This document shows, one piece after another, positions 1-7,633 of a stretch of DNA of 64,000 bases. Within the stretch, counting starts at the first letter, position 1. Each line of letters starts with the position of its first letter. A program made the position numbers and the translations under genes. The stretch is taken from positions 3,162,001 to 3,226,000 of the forward strand of contig NZ_CP049863.1 in the NCBI RefSeq assembly GCF_011299575.1. Reading direction: 5' to 3'. This DNA comes from Leucobacter viscericola. Lineage in GTDB: Bacteria > Actinomycetota > Actinomycetes > Actinomycetales > Microbacteriaceae. The notes beneath the pieces were generated by a model. That model searched no databases and was not told the DNA's origin. It saw only the letters and a list, made by a program, of their open reading frames with translations.

Positions 1-388
1 GCCAGCTGAGCTCTTCAATCCACTCGTGGTAGACGCGAGCCGCGATGACCTTCTTGGAATGGTCACCACCATCAAGGTGCGCCTGCGCTGCAGCGATAAT
101 CAGCGACAGATACGGGGCAAGCTTCCCCTCAGCGTTCTTTACTGCCTTCGCATCAAACGCGACAGTGAACGACTCACCCACGGTCGAGGTGTCGTCCTGG
201 CCGCGGTTTGCGTAGGTCGCACCGTCAGCGGTCTTCGGGGACGCGTTGGGCTGCAGCCCGGTGATGTCGGGTGCGGGCAGCCACACGTACTCGGTTTCGG
301 GTGCAGTCGGGATGGACGCGATGTCGAGCTTGAACTCGTAGCTCTGTCCGTTGATGCCCTTCGTTGGGGCGGGAGGTGCGTAAACCAT
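1..388 (-). CDS. Phage major tail (tube) protein, 5' part only
   Basis: The first 129 codons of a minus-strand gene that runs off the left edge. It begins ATG GTT TAC GCA behind a GGAGAA site and follows the tail terminator gene after a hairpin terminator. The product starts MVYAPPAPTKGINGQSYEF and contains a proline-rich segment (WLPAPDITGLQP) and a VGESFTVAFDAKAVKNAEGK segment, which read like the beta-sandwich tail-tube proteins of siphophages. The call rests mainly on gene order, since a major tail protein normally follows the connector and tail-terminator genes. The tape measure and minor tail genes would lie further left, outside the window. Family assignment from sequence alone is moderate. 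Confidence 0.65.
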   Translation of the reverse strand, partial: MVYAPPAPTKGINGQSYEFKLDIASIPTAPETEYVWLPAPDITGLQPNASPKTADGATYANRGQDDTSTVGESFTVAFDAKAVKNAEGKLAPYLSLIIAAAQAHLDGGDHSKKVIAARVYHEWIEELSW

Positions 389-412
389 GAGGTTCTCCTT
401 CGGTTTTGGGTA

Positions 413-444
413 CAAAAAAGCCCCCAACGTGGTGTCAGGGGCTA
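413..444 (-). terminator. Intrinsic terminator between tail terminator and major tail genes
   Basis: On the minus strand AGCCCC and GGGGGCT form a short GC stem around an 11-nt loop, followed directly by TTTTTTG. It sits just after the stop of the tail terminator gene and before the major tail gene. It could attenuate structural-operon transcription or set apart a separately transcribed tail gene. Confidence 0.6.
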
Positions 445-460
445 GATGAACTGTGGGTGG

Positions 461-922
461 TTAGTCGTCGGCGTATCGGTTGCCGCGAAACTCAAAATTC
501 TGGGTCGTCTCAAGCGACTCGGTCGCGGAAGGTTCACCCCAAGTGGTTGAACCGATTTGGCGTACGCGGTCGAAGTCGAGACCTCCAAGAGTTATCGGGG
601 TCAGGTCGGGGAAGCAGGCCCGTATGTCGTCGAGCCAGTCACGCACCTGCAGCGCCCCCATACCGGGGTGCCTGGCCCGGATCTGAATACGAGTGCGCTC
701 AATATTGAGGATCCCGGCTTGCGGCATGTACGGCGTGATCACACACGTGGCCTGTGTTTCCGCGCCGGTACCAGTTGGGGAGTGATCGAAGTAGATACCC
801 CGTTCACCCCGTCCGTAGGGTGTCCCGTCTGCGTTGTAGATCGCGAGGCCCGCAGCGTGAAGCCGTTCAGCGATCCCCACCAGGAGACGCGCCGTGTAGC
901 GCTGTGGTTCGTAGGTGGTCAT
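461..922 (-). CDS. Phage tail terminator / minor capsid-like protein
   Basis: This 153-aa protein has the size and position of a siphophage tail terminator, which caps the tail tube and joins it to the head connector. It begins MTTYEPQRYTARLLVGIAERL and has a segment (NIERTRIQIRARHPG) typical of this fold, in which a helix is followed by a beta sheet carrying paired Arg residues. Its ATG overlaps the upstream neck gene stop by 4 nt (ATGA), so the two are translationally coupled. A terminator follows it. The assignment is by synteny and general sequence character. It could alternatively be listed as a minor capsid protein. Confidence 0.65.
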   Translation of the reverse strand: MTTYEPQRYTARLLVGIAERLHAAGLAIYNADGTPYGRGERGIYFDHSPTGTGAETQATCVITPYMPQAGILNIERTRIQIRARHPGMGALQVRDWLDDIRACFPDLTPITLGGLDFDRVRQIGSTTWGEPSATESLETTQNFEFRGNRYADD

Positions 923-1269
923 GGCCCGAGCGCCTTCCCGAGTCGGGATGCGATGGCCTGCTGATACTTCGCTTCGTTCTCCGTGAGTGGGCCTTCGAGG
1001 TATTTCGCTTGGCCCTCGTCGTGCCGCCAGTCCATCTCTTCATGCTGGCGCGCAGCGTAGGGGGTGTCGTAGGAGACATACGCGGTGAGACTCCCCGCCG
1101 TTGCAGGCGTGACCTGCACAGAGGCGCGCAGTGGGCCGCGGTCGATAGGGGCCAGCGGTACGGAGTCACCACGCAGCAGCTCGGCGGCATGATTCAATGC
1201 CTCGGGTGCTTCGGCTTTCAGCGCCGCAATCAGGGCGTCGCCGTGCCATTCTGTCGTGACGTTACTCAT
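919..1269 (-). CDS. Phage neck / minor capsid protein (HK97 gp10-like)
   Basis: This 116-aa protein has the hallmarks of phage minor capsid or gp10-like neck proteins. There is an early helix (LIAALKAEAPEALNHAAELL), then a segment promising protection from cleavage-like maturation (APIDRGPLRASVQV), then the motif YAARQHEEMDWRHDEGQAKYL, which is very common in this family. It acts in the head-to-tail joint. The start is ATG at 1,269, overlapping the preceding gene by 4 nt, and its own end overlaps the following gene by 4 nt, as expected for a tightly packed structural operon. Confidence 0.75.
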   Translation of the reverse strand: MSNVTTEWHGDALIAALKAEAPEALNHAAELLRGDSVPLAPIDRGPLRASVQVTPATAGSLTAYVSYDTPYAARQHEEMDWRHDEGQAKYLEGPLTENEAKYQQAIASRLGKALGP

Positions 1270-1634
1270 GTGAGCCTCACCTCCAACAGGTCAACAAACT
1301 CTGGGTGCTCGTACCGCCCGGCACTCTCGACATGCGCGTCTCGCTGGTCACGAGTGCCTGCCCAGATCGTCACACGTGTTTCCGGGATCGGAATATCCTC
1401 AAGTTCTGACCGTTCGCAGTAGACCACCGCGGTGATGCTGGTTTCCTTGTCGTACTGGTCACGGATGAGTTTGATGTCGTCAAGGATTTGCGCACGCTTG
1501 AGCGTTACCGGGGTGCCGTAGACGCGCCCATTTGCTCCGCCACCCAAGTACGGCGTGACAGTGACGAGCTCACGATGTGGCAAAAGCGCGTTGAGCGTGC
1601 GCTCCATCCGTCGCTTCGACACGAGCCTAGGCAT
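1266..1634 (-). CDS. Phage head closure / minor capsid protein
   Basis: A 122-aa protein that begins MPRLVSKRRMERTLNALLPH and contains a beta-rich middle (VTVTPYLGGGANGRVYGTPVTLKRAQI) resembling head-closure proteins such as SPP1 gp16 or the putative minor capsid protein families. It sits between the head-tail adaptor and the gp10-like protein, which is the usual place for the head-closure gene. Its ATG overlaps the adaptor's stop by 8 nt. No catalytic residues are expected. The exact family is not certain. Confidence 0.65.
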   Translation of the reverse strand: MPRLVSKRRMERTLNALLPHRELVTVTPYLGGGANGRVYGTPVTLKRAQILDDIKLIRDQYDKETSITAVVYCERSELEDIPIPETRVTIWAGTRDQRDAHVESAGRYEHPEFVDLLEVRLT

Positions 1635-2025
1635 TTTGCACCGTGCCAGGAATCAGGCCAGCCAGTCGCAGGATCCGCACAGCGACAGGATTGTGCTGCG
1701 GAAGCGCCGTGCCATCGGTTTTGCTGTTGCTGCGTCCACCGATAGATAGTGGGCCGAGCGAGACCGGCACGTCACCCAATGTGATGGTTGCTTCGTCGCC
1801 GTGCTCGGCGCGGTACTCGGCTTGCGCGCACGTCGCGTCACGCAGCGCTTCGATCACATGCGGCTCGGTAGGTGCACCGTCGTGATCGACACGGTAGATC
1901 GCAGTGAGGAGCATTTCGTCGACCTCTAGCGAGGCATCGCGGAGAAGACGAGCCGCACCCTCAGGCGCTTCTTTCACGTCAAGCCAAGAGGCGTAATCGG
2001 TGTCGGTTGCGTAGGTGCGGCTCAT
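1627..2025 (-). CDS. Phage head-tail adaptor (gp6-like connector)
   Basis: This protein of about 132 aa begins MSRTYATDTDYASWLDVKEA and is mostly helical, with the pattern LLRDASLEVDEMLLTAIYRVD and ALRDATCAQAEYRAEHGDE seen in gp6-like adaptors that dock on the portal. I chose ATG at 2,025. A GTG at 2,034 (GTGAGACAG) would add three residues and give a GTGA overlap with the upstream stop, so either start is possible. It ends with a C-terminal tail ALPQHNPVAVRILRLAGL. It lies between capsid-region genes and the head-closure gene, as in other siphophages. Confidence 0.7.
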   Translation of the reverse strand: MSRTYATDTDYASWLDVKEAPEGAARLLRDASLEVDEMLLTAIYRVDHDGAPTEPHVIEALRDATCAQAEYRAEHGDEATITLGDVPVSLGPLSIGGRSNSKTDGTALPQHNPVAVRILRLAGLIPGTVQNA

Positions 2026-2030
2026 CTGTC

Positions 2031-2243
2031 TCACTTCTTTCGCTGTTTCGGTGCAGGCTCAGCGGCCTGCTCGGTTGGGTCGGGTGACGGCTTCTCGGTC
2101 GGCACCTTGACGATCCCCGCGGATGCAAACAGCCGCTGCGTCTCGGGACCGACGTTGATGTCGGCGGTCAGCCCATCAACAAACGGTGTCCCGCCGAACA
2201 CGACGCGACCCTGGGGTGCGTTCGAGTCTTTGTAGATGGTCAT
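2031..2243 (-). CDS. Small phage structural-operon protein, unknown function
   Basis: This 70-aa protein begins MTIYKDSNAPQGRVVFGG and ends in a charged, proline-rich tail (PSPDPTEQAAEPAPKQRKK). It shares a 1-nt overlap (TAATG) with the upstream 57-aa gene, and its stop region overlaps the adaptor start. Small proteins in this position between capsid and adaptor are common in actinophages, but I recognise no family. The compact central segment (DGLTADINVGPETQRLFASAGI) suggests a small folded core with a disordered tail. Confidence 0.6.
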   Translation of the reverse strand: MTIYKDSNAPQGRVVFGGTPFVDGLTADINVGPETQRLFASAGIVKVPTEKPSPDPTEQAAEPAPKQRKK

Positions 2244-2416
2244 TACTCGACCGCCTCAGTCTTTGCGCGCGGCCTCTTCCCGGACTCGACCTTGTAGCCG
2301 TGACGTTCGAAGTAGGCGAGCGCCCGCGGGTCATCTGTCTCGGCCTCACCGTTCACGAAATCAACGCCCGCAACGTTGCCGGTAAATCCCTTCACAGGGG
2401 TGTAAATCTTCGCCAT
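2243..2416 (-). CDS. 57-aa phage protein, unknown function
   Basis: A short gene read directly from the sequence. ATG at 2,416 lies behind GAGGAGTAACAAC, and the frame runs to TAA at 2,243. The product begins MAKIYTPVKGFTGNVAGVDF, with a run DDPRALAYFERHGYKVE and a basic end (SGKRPRAKTEAVE). The good ribosome site, the tight 1-nt overlap with the next gene and the position just after the capsid gene support it as real. The YF-x-x-HGY pattern resembles small phage proteins with an Rho-N/LEM-like fold, but that is only an impression. Confidence 0.6.
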   Translation of the reverse strand: MAKIYTPVKGFTGNVAGVDFVNGEAETDDPRALAYFERHGYKVESGKRPRAKTEAVE

Positions 2417-2449
2417 GTTGTTACTCCTCGTTCATGGGTAGATCGGGTG

Positions 2450-2484
2450 AGTGTGGACCGCACGCGAAGGGTGCGGTCCACACT
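2450..2484 (-). other. Perfect 14-bp intercistronic stem-loop after the capsid gene
   Basis: Positions 2,450-2,463 and 2,471-2,484 are exact inverted repeats around a 7-nt loop. The stem is GC-rich and has no T-run, so it is not a typical terminator. It lies between the capsid stop and the next gene, where it could stabilise or process the capsid mRNA. Confidence 0.6.
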
Positions 2485-2492
2485 GCGGACTG

Positions 2493-3461
2493 CTAGACGG
2501 TGAGGTCGCGCAGTACCGCCGCCGACTTGGTTGACTTGAGCGCGACACCCACAGGGCCGAGCTCGACGCCGCCCTCCTGCACTGCCTTCACGTTCGAGAA
2601 GTCAGGCAGCCAGGACTCGATGAGCTGGCCTCCCGCGGTCGAGATGGCATGGAAGCCGTCGAGCGCGACACGGTACGCGTACAGGCTCGTCTTGCCCCCA
2701 GTAATCGGGATGATCGGGCTGTTAGTGCCCGCCTTGTTGCCAGGATCGGCGAAGAAGATCCCGCCGTAGTTTTCGCGCGTGATCGGGCGCCCGTTCGCAC
2801 CCATCAGGCCCTCAACTGGTTCGCGGTTGTACATGGACGAACGGCGCACGATAGCACGCACCTTCGCGAGCGCCTTGGCGTTGCCGAGGATCACGGTCGG
2901 GGTGCCATCAAGCAGCGACAGGAACTCATCAAACAGGTCCAGTGCCTTGTGCGGCGCAGACGGGTCCGTGTCGAGATCCTGCCAGTTTGCTGCCGTGACC
3001 ATCTCAGTCGAGGAGCCAGCAAGCGCCTTGTCCAGCCCGTCGAAACCATGAGCCTCGACGGCGGTGTCACCGTTGATAACGGCATCCTGGAACTTCGTCG
3101 AGGTGGCCTTGACCTTCTGACGCATGTTCAGAGCGACACCACCAGATGCGGCGGGACCGAGCTTCGCGATCACGCGGTCGATCTGGAACGTGCCACCGAG
3201 CACGGCGAGGCCGGTCACGTGGTGTTCGGTCTCGACGTTCACGGGCGTGTACTCGGTGTTGAGTTCACGGAAGTCGGCGGTGGGCTGAGTCTTGAGTCGA
3301 CGGTACCCGTAGGCCATCGTCGCCCCACCGCCTGCAGGGTTCACGACATCGTCGAAGAGCATCGTGTCGAGCACCACGGATTCTTTGCGGAATTCGTCAA
3401 TGACGGTGACATCGAGGTCGGTCTGGGTGTTGCGGTTGGCTTCTGCCAGTGTGATCGGCAT
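2493..3461 (-). CDS. Phage major capsid protein
   Basis: This 322-aa protein is the main shell subunit. It starts MPITLAEANRNTQTDLDVTV behind AAAGGAG and has the expected features of the HK97-fold class. There is an N-terminal arm, an E-loop-like region around residues 60-90 (RRLKTQPTADFRELNTEYTP), a long central segment with helix ALNMRQKVKATSTKFQDAV, and a C-terminal A-domain containing VILGNAKALAKVRAIVRRSS and ISTAGGQLIESWLPDF. It follows the scaffold gene by 16 nt. There is no sign of a protease domain, in keeping with the separate scaffold. Family-level identification is strong by content and synteny. Confidence 0.85.
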   Translation of the reverse strand: MPITLAEANRNTQTDLDVTVIDEFRKESVVLDTMLFDDVVNPAGGGATMAYGYRRLKTQPTADFRELNTEYTPVNVETEHHVTGLAVLGGTFQIDRVIAKLGPAASGGVALNMRQKVKATSTKFQDAVINGDTAVEAHGFDGLDKALAGSSTEMVTAANWQDLDTDPSAPHKALDLFDEFLSLLDGTPTVILGNAKALAKVRAIVRRSSMYNREPVEGLMGANGRPITRENYGGIFFADPGNKAGTNSPIIPITGGKTSLYAYRVALDGFHAISTAGGQLIESWLPDFSNVKAVQEGGVELGPVGVALKSTKSAAVLRDLTV

Positions 3462-3477
3462 GGGCTACTCCTTTCGG

Positions 3478-4140
3478 TTAGGCGCTCATTGCGGCGGCTA
3501 CGACACCGTCGAGCGTTTTAGGCGTGTTGTTGGTTCCCCCTGACGGGGTTGCCCCGGATGTCCCGGGAAGTGTTGGTGCCGCAGCGTATGCGGGGTTGGC
3601 GTCGACGAACGCTTTGACCGCTGCACCGAGCGCGGCGGTGTCGGTCAGGTCGACCTCTTTGATCGAGGCCTGGAATGACGCGGAATCGAGCAGGAGTGCA
3701 GCGTTCGCGGTATCGCCTGCGGCGGTGCGCACGGCGCTGTCACGCTGGAACGAAGCAACCTGAGCGCTTGCCTCATCGCGCGCCTTCTCTGCCGCAGCGA
3801 GTGCCGCCTGCGCATCCTCAGCCGCCTTGAGAGCGGTCTGGTTCTCGGTCATGAGCTTCTGCACCTGCTCGGGCGTGAACCCCTGGATCTGCTGAGCTGC
3901 CGCGGGTGCCTCCGGTGCCGGTGCTGCCTGGGGAGGCGTGGCCTTGCCGAGGGTGGCGAGCATCGCAGCAACATCAGCCGGGGACGCTGCAGAGCTAGCC
4001 GCTTCGCCGCCCGCTGGTGCTGCGGGTGCCGCACCGTTCTCTCCATCCGCAAAGCGAATGCCTCGGAGTGCAAGTGGTGCCCGTCCGATAGACCAGCCGA
4101 CCGTGGCCGGTTCGCCCTGACGAAACGTTGATGTGTTCAT
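3478..4140 (-). CDS. Phage scaffolding protein
   Basis: This 220-aa protein has the composition of a capsid scaffold. An Ala/Pro-rich low-complexity region (residues about 35-95) is followed by a long coiled-coil-like helix (KLMTENQTALKAAEDAQAALAAAEKARDEASAQV), then a small C-terminal domain and a Gly/Thr tail ending LDGVVAAAMSA. It lies immediately upstream of the major capsid gene, the invariant scaffold position. I start it at ATG 4,140 because GAGGAGG lies 8 nt upstream. The open frame continues further 5' only through the tRNA gene, so a longer start is not credible. Confidence 0.8.
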   Translation of the reverse strand: MNTSTFRQGEPATVGWSIGRAPLALRGIRFADGENGAAPAAPAGGEAASSAASPADVAAMLATLGKATPPQAAPAPEAPAAAQQIQGFTPEQVQKLMTENQTALKAAEDAQAALAAAEKARDEASAQVASFQRDSAVRTAAGDTANAALLLDSASFQASIKEVDLTDTAALGAAVKAFVDANPAYAAAPTLPGTSGATPSGGTNNTPKTLDGVVAAAMSA

Positions 4141-4196
4141 GGGTCGTGCCTCCTCAGGCGTGGTTGGTGCCCGAGAGCGGGCGTTGATGTGACCGT

Positions 4197-4272
4197 GGGG
4201 CGTGCAGGAATCGAACCTGCAGTGCTGACGCAGCCGATTTACAGTCGGCTTCCGATCCACTCGGTACGCCCC
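4197..4272 (-). tRNA. Phage-encoded tRNA-Tyr (GUA)
   Basis: This 76-nt gene folds as a tRNA. It has a 7-bp acceptor stem GGGGCGU/ACGCCCC, a D arm CCGA/UCGG with an unusually short loop, an anticodon stem GCCGA/UCGGC with loop CUGUAAA (anticodon GUA), and a T arm GCAGG-UUCGAUU-CCUGC. CCA is not encoded. Bacterial tRNA-Tyr normally has a long variable arm. Here the variable region is only about 12 nt (with a minimal GC/GC hairpin), so it is a reduced form. It sits inside the structural operon between the MuF and scaffold genes. Confidence 0.8.
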
Positions 4273-4295
4273 GAAACCCTCACCGGCATGCGGAG

Positions 4296-4356
4296 AGGGT
4301 GGCGGGAATCGTCTAGGTGACGTACCCTGGACTTGTAGGGGTTCCCGCCCCACCCT
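4296..4356 (-). repeat. Imperfect inverted repeat between the MuF gene and tRNA-Tyr
   Basis: Arms 4,296-4,308 and 4,342-4,356 are complementary except for a 2-nt bulge and enclose about 33 nt. The structure lies directly downstream of the MuF/toxin stop and upstream of tRNA-Tyr. It could be an RNA processing element that releases the tRNA. There is no T-run. Confidence 0.45.
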
Positions 4357-4392
4357 TGAAATAACAGGGCAAGTGAAAAGGCGGGCCAGCCC

Positions 4393-5994
4393 CTACTTTT
4401 CTGTCTTCAGGACCACTCGATGCAAGATCCCGCGACTGAACACCCACAGTTCGCGGATGCGACGCTCCGGTGTCCGGTGGTCGTTGTACTTGCCAAGCTG
4501 GTTGAGTAGCCCCGGTGAAGCGGGGAAATCTTGCAGGTCGATGATGAAGCGATCCTTGACAAAGCCGTGGTTCTCCCACGCCGACGTGACCGCCTTCGAG
4601 ATGCGGTCGACGATGCTTGAGTTCTTGTTCTTCGTCTTCTTCACTTCCACCTGAATGGCACCGTTCGATCTCCAAATGAAATCGTTCGTGGGTTTACCGT
4701 CGAGGCTCTTCGCGAGCAGCTTGACCGAATGTCCACTGTCGGTGAAGCGTTCGTAGAACTCGATCTCGTGCGGGTCCAGATCCCATCCTGCACCAGTCGG
4801 GAACCCGAGCGCCCGCTGCCGTTCACCCCAGGTCATGCGCTCTCGAGACTTCGGCGGTGTCGGCTTCGTGTTGCCGCGGGGGTTCTTGGTGCCACCGTCA
4901 GCGAATGGCAACTGTTCACGGAACTCGCGCCGAATCAGGCCCGTATCTCGGACGTGCGCGCGCAGTGCGGCTTGTGCTGCACCGATCTCGTCAGGGTCAC
5001 CGTCCCGTTTCGCGGAGCGCACATCACGCTCAAGCTCGCGCAACCGTTCACGGTCTTGCTGAGCTTGCGGGTCGTGCGTCGTGTACTGCGTCGGGTCAGG
5101 CCCACCCGGGAGCCCCGGCACGAGCACGCACCGGCAGTTGGGGTGCCCCCATCCCGAGGCGCGCATCTCATCGAGGGTTCCGTCGACGGTGATCTCGGTA
5201 GGTTCCCCGGTGATCGCGTGCGGCACCGTGAGCTTGCCGGTGGGTCCGCCATCGGTGACGATCTTCCCCGCCCACGCCCCACACGCAGAGCATGCAGAAA
5301 CGCCGATTACGGGCGTGAACGTCGTGATCCCTGCCGCCGTCATGGACGCAACGCTCTGGTCTCGCCATGCGCGCGCTGCCGCGGTCCTGGTGGCCATCTC
5401 CGAGTACGCACCGATAGTCCAACGACGGTCAACCTTGTCAATGAATCCGGTGATGCCGTCTGCGAGGTATTCGTCGAGGATGCGCCGGTGGAGCGCCTGC
5501 GAGGTTGTCATGCCGGTCAGGAGTGAGCCGACGTGCTTTGAGGTCATCGGCTTGTACGCGTCGACCGGGGCACGTAAGATCCGTGCGTTGAGGGCTCGCA
5601 AGCTGTCGCGTAGATCAAGTTCAACCGCCGCCACCGCATACGCACCACCAGCGGTGAGCGCCGTCACCTGAGTCACACCGCGCGCAGCGTACGCGGGGAA
5701 GTCGAGCAGCACCCGTGCGATCTCCGCACTAGCCCCGCTCGCGGCTTCCTCAGTCGCCCACCTAGCGAGCTCGTCGGGATTGACCTGCTTCACGAGGCGT
5801 TCGGCCTGCTCGCGCAGTTCACGGATCGCGTTGTAGCGGGCAATCGTGTCGTCGGGAGCGTCGAGGTGTTGCTCAGCGAGTCGCCGTAGCGTCCCTTCGA
5901 GCGCTTCCTCGATGCGCCGGTAGCGTTCCGCTATCGCGTGTCCAATGTCGTCGATCCAGGCTTGCGGGGAATCGCCAGGCCACTGTTCTGCCAT
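4393..5994 (-). CDS. MuF-like minor head protein fused to a CdiA_C-like nuclease toxin domain
   Basis: This 533-aa protein follows the portal gene. Residues about 1-310 are a MuF/phage_min_cap2 head-morphogenesis protein: long helices, then SACSACGAWAGK and GHPNCRC, the paired Cys motifs of this family. After a charged linker (about 315-400) comes a C-terminal domain (about 405-533) unlike any head protein. It contains EIEFYERFTDSGHSVKLL, then NDFIW and IQVEVKK, then KDRFIIDL, which is the D...ExK arrangement of CdiA C-terminal tRNA-nuclease-like toxins. MuF proteins with variable toxin tips are known in temperate phages and may be carried in virions. No immunity gene follows: the next feature is a structured 120-nt stretch and tRNA-Tyr. 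The nuclease call is by motif only. Confidence 0.75.
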   Translation of the reverse strand: MAEQWPGDSPQAWIDDIGHAIAERYRRIEEALEGTLRRLAEQHLDAPDDTIARYNAIRELREQAERLVKQVNPDELARWATEEAASGASAEIARVLLDFPAYAARGVTQVTALTAGGAYAVAAVELDLRDSLRALNARILRAPVDAYKPMTSKHVGSLLTGMTTSQALHRRILDEYLADGITGFIDKVDRRWTIGAYSEMATRTAAARAWRDQSVASMTAAGITTFTPVIGVSACSACGAWAGKIVTDGGPTGKLTVPHAITGEPTEITVDGTLDEMRASGWGHPNCRCVLVPGLPGGPDPTQYTTHDPQAQQDRERLRELERDVRSAKRDGDPDEIGAAQAALRAHVRDTGLIRREFREQLPFADGGTKNPRGNTKPTPPKSRERMTWGERQRALGFPTGAGWDLDPHEIEFYERFTDSGHSVKLLAKSLDGKPTNDFIWRSNGAIQVEVKKTKNKNSSIVDRISKAVTSAWENHGFVKDRFIIDLQDFPASPGLLNQLGKYNDHRTPERRIRELWVFSRGILHRVVLKTEK

Positions 5995-6042
5995 GTGGGG
6001 TGTCCTCTCGTAGTGGGGTCACCTGCTCACATACGGGGCGCG

Positions 6043-7605
6043 CTATTCCTCTGCCTCGTCGACGCGACCGGCACTGAACGGGTCGGGCGGCATGTTCTCT
6101 TCCTTGCGCGCCTGAATCCGGTTAACCTCTTCCGTGACTGCTGTGTCGTCCCAGTCCGGGTTCGCGCGGCGCACTGCGGTCTCGGCGCTGATCGCACCGG
6201 CTACGTTGAGGAGTCCGATGGTTTCGGCTTCGGTCTTCGGGTCGGTGCGTGAGAGTTCGGGGAATACGACATTGAGGTCGTACTTGCCGCCGCCCTTCCC
6301 TTGGAAGATGAGTCCGTCGAGTTCAAGCGCCACAGACCCCATACGGGAGAGCACGCGCCGGTCGTAAAGGTTCTTCTTAGACCGTGTGCGTTCCGTCTGG
6401 GCGTTGCGTTGCTGGATCTCGGTCGCGGTGACCTGTGAGCTCTTCTCGTCAGGGTCACCCCATGACGAGGGTGAGTAACCGGCCTTACGGAGGATCTCGC
6501 GCATGATGCCACGCATGGTCTGCTCGTGCTGTTCAACACGGATCTCAAACTGAGACGGAGTGAGGTCGAGACCGTCTGCCACCTTGCCAGGCACAGAGAG
6601 CCCGACGAACATCTCTTGAAACATGTCAAAGCTCGCACCCGCACCCGCACCGTTGTTGCGCAGGTAGGCCTCGGGAACGATGAGCTTGCCAGCACCCAGC
6701 TTGAGGTCGCGCATCCACGAGCTGAAGGTCTCGTCGAGCGCGTCAAAGAGCGGGATGCACTGGTTGAAGTCGCTGCGGCCAGCGTCGGCAAGCTGTCCTG
6801 ACTTGCGCCATGACAAAGCGGGAGCATTCGGGAGATAGCCAGCGGTGAGTCGATCAATCTGGGTTGGAATCCGGGATTCGCCGTCGACTAGAGCCGCGTA
6901 AGATTCGGTCTCGGGTCGCTCCTGCAGCGGTACGCGAGCGCCGAGGCTGGTTTGACTGCCGCGGAAAAGGGCGTGCTCGATGTAGCCGCGTCCGTGGTGT
7001 TCGAGGTGTCGCCAGTACACGTTGCCGTCGACGAACTCAGACCACAAGGTGACCTCGACGAGTCGGCGATGCTTGAACGTGGGGATTGCTGCGTCAGCGG
7101 CAGCGTAGTCGAGCCATACATGATCTTCGATGTCGGCATCCCACCGGGGAATGATGATCGATGCGCCAAGTGCGCTCTTCACTTCACCCATCGAGTTGAG
7201 CGTCGCGTGCGTATCGTCGCTGTTCATGATGAGGTCGAGGCGAGTGCGTGCTTTGTCGTTGACCGTCGCACCGTCTGTCACCTCGGCGAAGTCAGTCACG
7301 GGAGGATCGGAGTACTGCAGGTCTGATGCGAGTGTGGCTAGGTCAGCCGCCGCGGGCACATGAAGCCTGGTGCGCTGCTCACCCTGCGGTACAGGTCGAC
7401 CCCAGAACAGGCGTGACGCAACCCCAGCAATCCCACCGCGGTACGGTGCACCGTTGTGGGTGTGCGTCGCGCCCTGCTGCCCCGTGTAAAGCGTCTGCAG
7501 CGTCTTCACGTCACCGGTAAGCCAAGCATCATTCTCGGCGTACTGGTCATACGCAGGCGCCCATTCTTTCGGAGGCCATGGAGCATTCGCGGCAGGCATC
7601 GGCAT
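6043..7605 (-). CDS. Phage portal protein
   Basis: This 520-aa protein forms the dodecameric DNA gate at the capsid vertex. It matches the SPP1 gp6/phage_prot_Gp6 type in size and plan. There is an early MQTLY-like segment (LYTGQQGATH), a beta-rich wing (GNVYWRHLEHHGRGYIEHALFRG), a clip/stem region, and the C-terminal QVTATEIQQRNAQTERTRSKKNLYDRRVL stretch, which is highly typical of portals. I start it at ATG 7,605, where GGGAGG is 7 nt upstream. It is followed by the MuF gene and preceded by the large terminase gene, standard packaging-module order. Confidence 0.85.
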   Translation of the reverse strand: MPMPAANAPWPPKEWAPAYDQYAENDAWLTGDVKTLQTLYTGQQGATHTHNGAPYRGGIAGVASRLFWGRPVPQGEQRTRLHVPAAADLATLASDLQYSDPPVTDFAEVTDGATVNDKARTRLDLIMNSDDTHATLNSMGEVKSALGASIIIPRWDADIEDHVWLDYAAADAAIPTFKHRRLVEVTLWSEFVDGNVYWRHLEHHGRGYIEHALFRGSQTSLGARVPLQERPETESYAALVDGESRIPTQIDRLTAGYLPNAPALSWRKSGQLADAGRSDFNQCIPLFDALDETFSSWMRDLKLGAGKLIVPEAYLRNNGAGAGASFDMFQEMFVGLSVPGKVADGLDLTPSQFEIRVEQHEQTMRGIMREILRKAGYSPSSWGDPDEKSSQVTATEIQQRNAQTERTRSKKNLYDRRVLSRMGSVALELDGLIFQGKGGGKYDLNVVFPELSRTDPKTEAETIGLLNVAGAISAETAVRRANPDWDDTAVTEEVNRIQARKEENMPPDPFSAGRVDEAEE

Positions 7606-7633
7606 TTGGTTACCTCCCGGTAAAGTCTTGAAT

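Noticed and set aside
2649-3521. 290-aa plus-strand frame opposite the capsid gene
   Set aside because: Shadow of the capsid frame with Arg/Val-rich nonsense composition and no ribosome site.
4141-4353. Longer start for the scaffold gene (71 extra codons)
   Set aside because: The extension runs through the tRNA-Tyr gene; GAGGAGG sits before ATG 4,140.
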